A DNA stretch of 43,864 nt from an uncultured Bacteroidales bacterium (GTDB lineage: Bacteria > Bacteroidota > Bacteroidia > Bacteroidales > WCHB1-69): assembly GCA_905233745.1 (NCBI GenBank), contig CAJODA010000009.1, positions 1-43,864 on the forward strand, given 5' to 3'. The notes under the pieces were generated by a model, which was not told the DNA's origin, did no database searches, and saw only the letters and a program-made list of their open reading frames with translations. This document shows, in pieces, positions 38,481 through 43,864 of this stretch. The position numbers were made by a program, and so were the translations under genes. How positions within the stretch are numbered: the stretch's first letter is position 1; each line of letters begins with the position of its first letter.

Positions 38481-41400
38481 ATGCCTCAATTCACACATCT
38501 TCACGTTCATACGGAGTATTCTATTCTGGACGGCATGTCCACCATATCCGGCCTGGTGGACAAATGCCTACGCACGGGAATGAATGCCCTCGCCATAACC
38601 GACCACGGCAACATGTTCGGCATCAAGGAGTTCTTTGACTATGTAGAGAAAAAGAACGGGGCCGTTAAAGATGAAATCAAAAGCTTGGAGAAAGAATTGG
38701 CGGGCATGACTTCCGAAGAGGAACTGGCCGCTTGCCGCGAAAAGCTGGCCGCCGCCAAAAGCCGGCTGTTCAAACCCATCTTCGGCTGTGAGGCATACGT
38801 GGCCAAAAGGACCCAGTCCAACCCCACAGGCAGCCGCCTGGTGAAGGAGAACAAAGAGAACTTCGGCGGAAACCACCTGGTGCTGCTCGCCAAAAACGAG
38901 ACCGGCTACCACAACCTCTGCAAAATGGTTTCCTACGCCTGGATTGAGGGCATGTACCAGCGTCCCCGCATCGACCGGGAGTTGCTGGAGAAATACCACG
39001 AGGGCATCATCGTCTCCTCTGCCTGCCTTGCCGGCGAGGTACCAAGAGCCCTCGCCAACCTCGACTACGAGAAAGCCAAAGAGGCTGTGCTCTGGTTCAA
39101 AAGCATTTTCGGCGACGACTATTATCTGGAGCTGCAAAGGCACAAAACCGACAAACCCGGCGGCGACCGCAACGTATATGAGCAACAAAAGCTGGTCAAC
39201 GAGGGCATCATGCGTCTTGCAGCAGAGACAAACACCAAGGTAATCGCCACCAACGACGTGCACTTCGTAGAGGAAGAACACGCCGAAGCACACGACCGTC
39301 TCATCTGCCTGAGCACTGGCAAGAAACTCTCCGATGCCGTCCGCCTGCATTACACCAAGCAGGAATGGCTGAAGACTCCCGAAGAGATGGCCGCCATCTT
39401 CGCCGACGTGCCAGAAGCTCTCGCCAACACTCAGGAAATTGTGGACAAGGTGGAATCCTACAAGCTGAAACACGACCCCATCATGCCGGTGTTTGACATC
39501 CCGGAGAGTTTCGGCACGGTGGAAACCTACAAACAGCGATTCACCGAAGAGGACCTTCGAGCCGAGTTTGAGGCTGATGAGGGTGGCAAAGGACGTATCG
39601 AAAAGCTGGGTGGCCTGGAAAGGGTCTACCGCATCAAACTGGAGTCCGACTACTTGAGGGAACTGACCATGATTGGTGCGCACAAACGCTATGGCGATCC
39701 GCTGCCAGAAGAGGTGCAGGAGCGTATCGACTTCGAATTGGGTGTCATGCGCAACATGGGTTTCCCCGGTTACTTCCTCATCGTGCAGGACTTCATCGCC
39801 GCCGCCCGCGACATGGGCGTGTCCGTCGGTCCGGGACGTGGCTCCGCCGCCGGTTCCGTGGTAGCATACTGTCTGAAAATCACCGATATTGACCCACTGA
39901 AATATGATTTGCTGTTCGAGCGATTCCTGAACCCCGACCGAATCTCCCTCCCTGATATTGATGTGGATTTTGATGACGAAGGCCGATACAAGGTGCTAGA
40001 CTGGATCACAAAGAAATACGGCAAGGAGCGTGTCGCGCACATCATCACCTACGGCACCATGGCCGCCAAGTCAAGTGTGAAAGATGTGGCGCGCGTCCAG
40101 GATTTGGACCTCAACGAGTCGAACCGCCTGGCCAAAATGATACCCAACAGATTCCCGGAAGATCCCAAAACCGGCAAAGCCCCCAAGGTGAATCTGAAAA
40201 ACTGTCTCGTCATGGTGCCGGAGATGAAAGACGCATACGAGAACGGTCCGAAAATTGTACGAGAAGTGCTGGAGTACGCCTCCCAACTGGAAGGCACCGT
40301 ACGCCAAATCGGCGTGCACGCCTGCGGCATCATTATCGGCGCCGACGACCTCACCAACTTTGCGCCCCTTTCCACCGTAGAGGACAAAAACACCAAAGAG
40401 GATGTGCTGGTCACAGAGTACGAGGGTTCCGTCATTGAAGATGTCGGTCTTATCAAGATGGACTTCCTTGGCCTGAAGACACTTTCCATCATCAAAGAAT
40501 CACTCCGCAACATCAAGAAGTCGAAAGGTGTTGACGTGGATATTGACGCTATTCCCATCGATGATTCCGCCACCTACGAGCTCTTCTGCAACGGTGACAC
40601 CGTAGCCACGTTCCAGTTTGAATCTCCTGGCATGCAGAAGTATCTGAAAGAGCTCAAACCAAGCAAGTTCGAGGACATTATCGCCATGAATGCGCTGTAT
40701 CGTCCCGGACCGATGGATTACATTCCGCAATTCATCAACCGGAAACAGGGACGTGAGGAAATCCAGTACGACATCCCCATCATGGAACGTTATCTGAAAG
40801 ACACTTATGGCATCACAGTCTATCAGGAGCAAGTGATGCTCCTGTCGCGACTGCTGGCAAACTTCACCCGTGGCGAGTCCGACACTCTCCGTAAGGCGAT
40901 GGGTAAAAAGCAGAAAGACAAACTGGATCATCTCAAGCCTAAGTTCATAGAACAGGGCAAAGCCAATGGCCACGACAGCAAGGTTCTGGAGAAGATTTGG
41001 GGCGACTGGGAGAAGTTCGCCTCCTACGCATTCAACAAATCCCATGCCACCTGCTACTCGTGGGTGGCTTATCAGACCGCTTATCTCAAGGCCCACTACC
41101 CTGCCGAGTTCATGGCCGCCAACCTCACCAACAACATCACCGACATTGACACCATCAGTGTCTTCATCGAGGATGTGCAACGCAAAGGGATACAGGTGCT
41201 CGGACCGGACATCAACGAATCGGATGCCACGTTCACCGTCAACTCCCAAGGCAACATCCGCTTCGGCCTCGCCGCTCTGAAGGGCGTGGGGTCCAGCGCG
41301 GTGGACAGCATCGTGGAAGAGCGTGACGCACACGGGCCATTCCAGGACATCTTCGATTTCGTAACTCGCGTCAACCTGCGAAACTGCAACAAGCGCTGCA

Positions 41401-42296
41401 TCGAAGCCCTGGCCATGACCGGCGCTTTTGACTGTTTCACAGATATGCACCGCGCCCAATTCTTCATCGAGGATGGCAGCGGGCACAACTTCATCGACAA
41501 ACTGATCGGATACGCCACCAAGAGCCAAAGCGGAGCCCAAAACCAGTTCTCCATTTTCGACATGGATGAATCGATGAAAAAAGAGAGCAATCCCGAGATT
41601 CCGCAATGCGAGCCCTGGAGCAGCTATGAGCAGCTCAAACGGGAAAAGGAAATCGCCGGATTCTACATCTCCGCCCATCCGCTTGATGAGTACAAACCCA
41701 TCATGAACAGCTATTGCAACTGCAATCTGGCACAGCTCAATGATGAGGAATACATGAAGAAAGTCTTTGGCAACAGCAAGGCTTTTTCCTTTGTGTGCAT
41801 CGTCACGGATGCCACATCAGGCATCACCCGCAACAACAAGGATTTCGGCAACATCACCATTGAAGATTACGACAACTCTTGGACCTGGCGTCTTTTCGGC
41901 GAAGAATACACCAAGTTCCGACATCTGTTCATACCCGGCAAGCGACTTTTTGTCCGCGCCCAGCTTCAAATCAAAAGCTGGCGCAACCGCGAAGGCATAG
42001 AAACCATAAGAACAGATGTGAAACCTATTCAGATTATGTATCTGGAAGATGCTTATGAGAAATTGTGCCAGGAGGTAAGACTTGTTTTCAGCATCCGGGA
42101 CATAAACGCCGCCCTGGCCATCTCCATCAAAGAGCAACTCGACAAACACAAGGGGAAGACCCCTTTCGCAGTTCGAATTGTAGAAGACAACAACGTCTAT
42201 CATGCCGACTTCTTCAATTTCTCTTCAAAAGTGGATCCCGAATCTTTCATCAAGAATCTGGAACTTCCCGCTCACTATATCGTGGAGTTGGCGTGA
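38481..42296 (+). CDS. dnaE: DNA polymerase III subunit alpha
   Basis: Replicative polymerase catalytic subunit, 1271 aa. The PHP domain opens THLHVHTEYSILDGMSTISG and includes NALAITDHGNMFG. The helical insert at about 55-95 (EIKSLEKELAGM..., AACREKLAAAKSRL) is usual for Bacteroidota. The palm has SVGPGRGSAAGSVVAYCLKI, catalytic D494 and D496 in LPDIDVDFDDE, and D661 in LIKMDFLGLKTLS. Tandem helix-hairpin-helix and OB-fold regions follow (about 900-1200). Single gene with its own promoter; a 7-bp tandem repeat follows it. Confidence 0.98.
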   Translation: MPQFTHLHVHTEYSILDGMSTISGLVDKCLRTGMNALAITDHGNMFGIKEFFDYVEKKNGAVKDEIKSLEKELAGMTSEEELAACREKLAAAKSRLFKPIFGCEAYVAKRTQSNPTGSRLVKENKENFGGNHLVLLAKNETGYHNLCKMVSYAWIEGMYQRPRIDRELLEKYHEGIIVSSACLAGEVPRALANLDYEKAKEAVLWFKSIFGDDYYLELQRHKTDKPGGDRNVYEQQKLVNEGIMRLAAETNTKVIATNDVHFVEEEHAEAHDRLICLSTGKKLSDAVRLHYTKQEWLKTPEEMAAIFADVPEALANTQEIVDKVESYKLKHDPIMPVFDIPESFGTVETYKQRFTEEDLRAEFEADEGGKGRIEKLGGLERVYRIKLESDYLRELTMIGAHKRYGDPLPEEVQERIDFELGVMRNMGFPGYFLIVQDFIAAARDMGVSVGPGRGSAAGSVVAYCLKITDIDPLKYDLLFERFLNPDRISLPDIDVDFDDEGRYKVLDWITKKYGKERVAHIITYGTMAAKSSVKDVARVQDLDLNESNRLAKMIPNRFPEDPKTGKAPKVNLKNCLVMVPEMKDAYENGPKIVREVLEYASQLEGTVRQIGVHACGIIIGADDLTNFAPLSTVEDKNTKEDVLVTEYEGSVIEDVGLIKMDFLGLKTLSIIKESLRNIKKSKGVDVDIDAIPIDDSATYELFCNGDTVATFQFESPGMQKYLKELKPSKFEDIIAMNALYRPGPMDYIPQFINRKQGREEIQYDIPIMERYLKDTYGITVYQEQVMLLSRLLANFTRGESDTLRKAMGKKQKDKLDHLKPKFIEQGKANGHDSKVLEKIWGDWEKFASYAFNKSHATCYSWVAYQTAYLKAHYPAEFMAANLTNNITDIDTISVFIEDVQRKGIQVLGPDINESDATFTVNSQGNIRFGLAALKGVGSSAVDSIVEERDAHGPFQDIFDFVTRVNLRNCNKRCIEALAMTGAFDCFTDMHRAQFFIEDGSGHNFIDKLIGYATKSQSGAQNQFSIFDMDESMKKESNPEIPQCEPWSSYEQLKREKEIAGFYISAHPLDEYKPIMNSYCNCNLAQLNDEEYMKKVFGNSKAFSFVCIVTDATSGITRNNKDFGNITIEDYDNSWTWRLFGEEYTKFRHLFIPGKRLFVRAQLQIKSWRNREGIETIRTDVKPIQIMYLEDAYEKLCQEVRLVFSIRDINAALAISIKEQLDKHKGKTPFAVRIVEDNNVYHADFFNFSSKVDPESFIKNLELPAHYIVELA

Positions 42297-42309
42297 AAAG
42301 TTGAGAGTT

Positions 42310-42363
42310 AATAGATAATAGATAATAGATAATAGATAATAGATAATAGATAATAGATAATAG
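42310..42363. repeat. 7-bp tandem repeat between dnaE and the NfeD gene
   Basis: Seven perfect copies of AATAGAT (42310-42358) plus a partial eighth. It ends 15 bases before the NfeD-family start codon. Confidence 0.9.
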
Positions 42364-42378
42364 TTTATAGATATTGAG

Positions 42379-43737
42379 ATGATAAAAAAACTTCAAAATA
42401 TTATATTGTTTTTTGCCTGCTGGTCGGCCATTTTGACTGTTTCTGCGCAGCAGAAGGTTTATTATTATGCGATTGACGACAACATTTCCAAGCCGGCGTT
42501 GCGGTTGACAGAGCGAGCGGTGAAGGATGCCACGGAGATGAAAGCCGACTATATCCTGTTGGAGTTGAACACATTCGGTGGTGAATTGGATGCGGCGGAC
42601 AAGATCAGGACGCTCCTACTGAACGCGCCCATGCCCACGATGGTGTTCATCAACAACAATGCAGCCTCCGCCGGCGCGCTGATCGCCATTGCCTGCGACA
42701 GCATCTACATGGCCTCCGGCGCCTCCATGGGTGCCGCTTCTGTGGTCAACCAAAACGGCGAAGTCCTTCCCGACAAGTACCAATCTTACATGCGTTCGCT
42801 GATGCGGGCGACTGCCGAGAAGAACCATCGGAATCCCGACATTGCCCAAGCCATGGTGGACCCCGACGTGGAAGTGAAAGGGGTTAGCGAGAAAGGCAAG
42901 GTGCTAACCTTCACGACAGAAGAGGCCATGGCAAACGGATTCTGCGAAGGGAAAGCGGAAAGTCGCGAAGAGGTTCTCCAGTCTGCCGGCCTAGGCCGGC
43001 ACAATCTTGTGGAGCAAAACCTTTCTTGGATAGACAAGTTCATCAACTTCCTTGTTAATCCGGTTGTCAGCGGCATCCTCATCATGTGCATCGTCGGCGG
43101 TCTCTATTTCGAATTGCAGTCACCGGGATTAGGACTACCCAGCATCATCGCCCTGATTGGTGCACTGCTATTCTTTGCCCCTCACTATTTGGAAGGACTT
43201 GCCCAGCACTGGGAGATACTGATATTTTTGGCAGGAGTAGTGTTGCTGATGTTGGAGATCTTCGTCATTCCCGGCTTCGGGGTAGCGGGAATTTCCGGTA
43301 TCATCCTCATATTTGCCGCATTTATCCTGACCATGGTTTTCAATGTGGGCTTCAAGTTCAATTTCAACCCCAGTTTGGACGCCGCCACGCAGATAGGCAC
43401 CAGCGCGCTCATCGTCGTAATCAGCACAACCGCCGGGTTCTTCCTGTCGTTGTGGCTGGGCAAGAAACTCATCACGGCCGACACCCGGTTCGGCAGTCTG
43501 GCGCTGAAAACGGAGCTGGACACCAGCCACGGCTTCTCCGCCCAGGACATGCGCATGCAGCAATACGTGGGCAAGGAAGGCGTTGCAGCCACCTTCATGC
43601 GTCCTGCCGGCAAAATCAACATTGACGGCGAGATTCTGGAGGCCACCTCCGAGCACGGCCTCATTGACAAAGGAACCGATATTGTAGTGGTGAAATTCGA
43701 GAATGCACAACTGGTAGTGAAAAAGGGCAAGGGATGA
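42379..43737 (+). CDS. NfeD-family membrane serine protease
   Basis: A 452-residue membrane protein linked in other species to stomatin-like partners and membrane quality control. After a signal sequence (MIKKLQNIILFFACWSAILTVSA) there is a ClpP-like Ser/Lys protease domain (about 26-215) with TFGGELDAAD, nucleophile S97 (NNNAASAGALIAIACDS) and a Lys candidate K148 (MRATAEKNHR). Four membrane helices lie at about 230-370, and a soluble NfeD OB-fold (about 385-452) has YVGKEGVAATFMRPAGKINI. No stomatin/SPFH gene is in the window. Usual length for the long form. Confidence 0.93.
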   Translation: MIKKLQNIILFFACWSAILTVSAQQKVYYYAIDDNISKPALRLTERAVKDATEMKADYILLELNTFGGELDAADKIRTLLLNAPMPTMVFINNNAASAGALIAIACDSIYMASGASMGAASVVNQNGEVLPDKYQSYMRSLMRATAEKNHRNPDIAQAMVDPDVEVKGVSEKGKVLTFTTEEAMANGFCEGKAESREEVLQSAGLGRHNLVEQNLSWIDKFINFLVNPVVSGILIMCIVGGLYFELQSPGLGLPSIIALIGALLFFAPHYLEGLAQHWEILIFLAGVVLLMLEIFVIPGFGVAGISGIILIFAAFILTMVFNVGFKFNFNPSLDAATQIGTSALIVVISTTAGFFLSLWLGKKLITADTRFGSLALKTELDTSHGFSAQDMRMQQYVGKEGVAATFMRPAGKINIDGEILEATSEHGLIDKGTDIVVVKFENAQLVVKKGKG

Positions 43738-43763
43738 TTTGCCCTTAAACTATAATGTACATC

Positions 43764-43864
43764 CTATTGCCGCACCACTTTCCTTACCCCCATTACATTT
43801 CCGTTGCCCACGGCCTTGATGAAATACACGCCATTGGCGTAACGGGACAGGTCGATTTGCGCGG
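43764..43864 (-). CDS. C-terminal end of a T9SS-secreted protein (partial)
   Basis: The minus strand from the window edge to a TAG at 43764-43766 reads AQIDLSRYANGVYFIKAVGN, then GNVMGVRKVVRQ. This is the final part of a type A T9SS sorting domain (IDLSxYxxGVYFIK ... KVV). The rest of the gene lies beyond 43864, so the passenger protein is unknown. It is convergent with the NfeD gene, 26 bases away. Confidence 0.8.
   Translation of the reverse strand, partial: AQIDLSRYANGVYFIKAVGNGNVMGVRKVVRQ

Noticed and set aside
40500-41678. A 392-codon open frame on the minus strand in dnaE
   Set aside because: Antisense shadow of a fully conserved polymerase gene, without promoter or signal.

Overview
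The window reads as a piece of chromosome from a member of the Bacteroidota, most likely an uncultured Bacteroidales. The grounds are: promoter boxes of the TAnnTTTG(C) type, several with TTG about 19 bases upstream; start codons without Shine-Dalgarno sequences; SusC-like and OMP-type TonB-dependent receptors; porin/lipoprotein pairs; DUF4199; and type IX secretion (T9SS) C-terminal domains. No rRNA, phage, transposase or CRISPR array is visible. Most genes are housekeeping or central metabolism.

Layout. 103-1719: GH20 hexosaminidase lipoprotein (+), convergent with an outer-membrane barrel/lipoprotein pair (1723-3610, -). 3690-5639: rpsA with a hairpin leader. 5838-7760: lipoprotein/OmpA operon. 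7953-8109: initiator tRNA-Met with its own promoter and terminator, followed by the remains of a PIN-domain toxin. 8296-10651: a P-loop protein and an aminopeptidase P. 10783-13236: TonB-dependent receptor, divergent from a HicA/HicB toxin-antitoxin pair and a secreted C10 cysteine protease (13379-15441). 15558-17630: ADP-forming acetyl-CoA synthetase, divergent from a five-gene run (17902-24532) coding HdrB-like and HdrA-like redox proteins, then a glycogen debranching enzyme, a glycosyltransferase and a GH57 enzyme.

From 36801 down to 24567 twelve genes run on the minus strand: a methyltransferase, methylmalonyl-CoA epimerase, DUF4199 membrane protein, polyprenyl-type GT2, acyl-CoA ligase, TonB-dependent receptor, a periplasmic HMA protein with a His/Cys repeat tail, a MORN-repeat protein, NadE, a BadF-type kinase, TsaE and an alanine-dehydrogenase-like protein that lacks its NAD domain. 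rplS, an NYN-domain protein, dnaE and an NfeD protease follow; the window ends inside a T9SS cargo gene.

How the genes fit together. Acetyl-CoA to acetate plus ATP (ADP-forming synthetase), Hdr-like thiol/disulfide or electron-transfer proteins, glycogen turnover and methylmalonyl-CoA epimerase suggest a fermentative anaerobe making acetate and propionate. GH20, the C10 protease and the BadF-type sugar kinase suggest use of glycoprotein or amino-sugar material.

The least ordinary items are the HMA protein with eleven His-Lys-Cys motifs in a 57-bp tandem repeat, the alanine dehydrogenase relative from which the inserted Rossmann domain appears cleanly removed, a dispersed palindrome family whose centres vary but stay self-complementary, and structured leaders before rpsA and the NYN gene. 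I did not find a convincing new multi-gene defence or mobile system.
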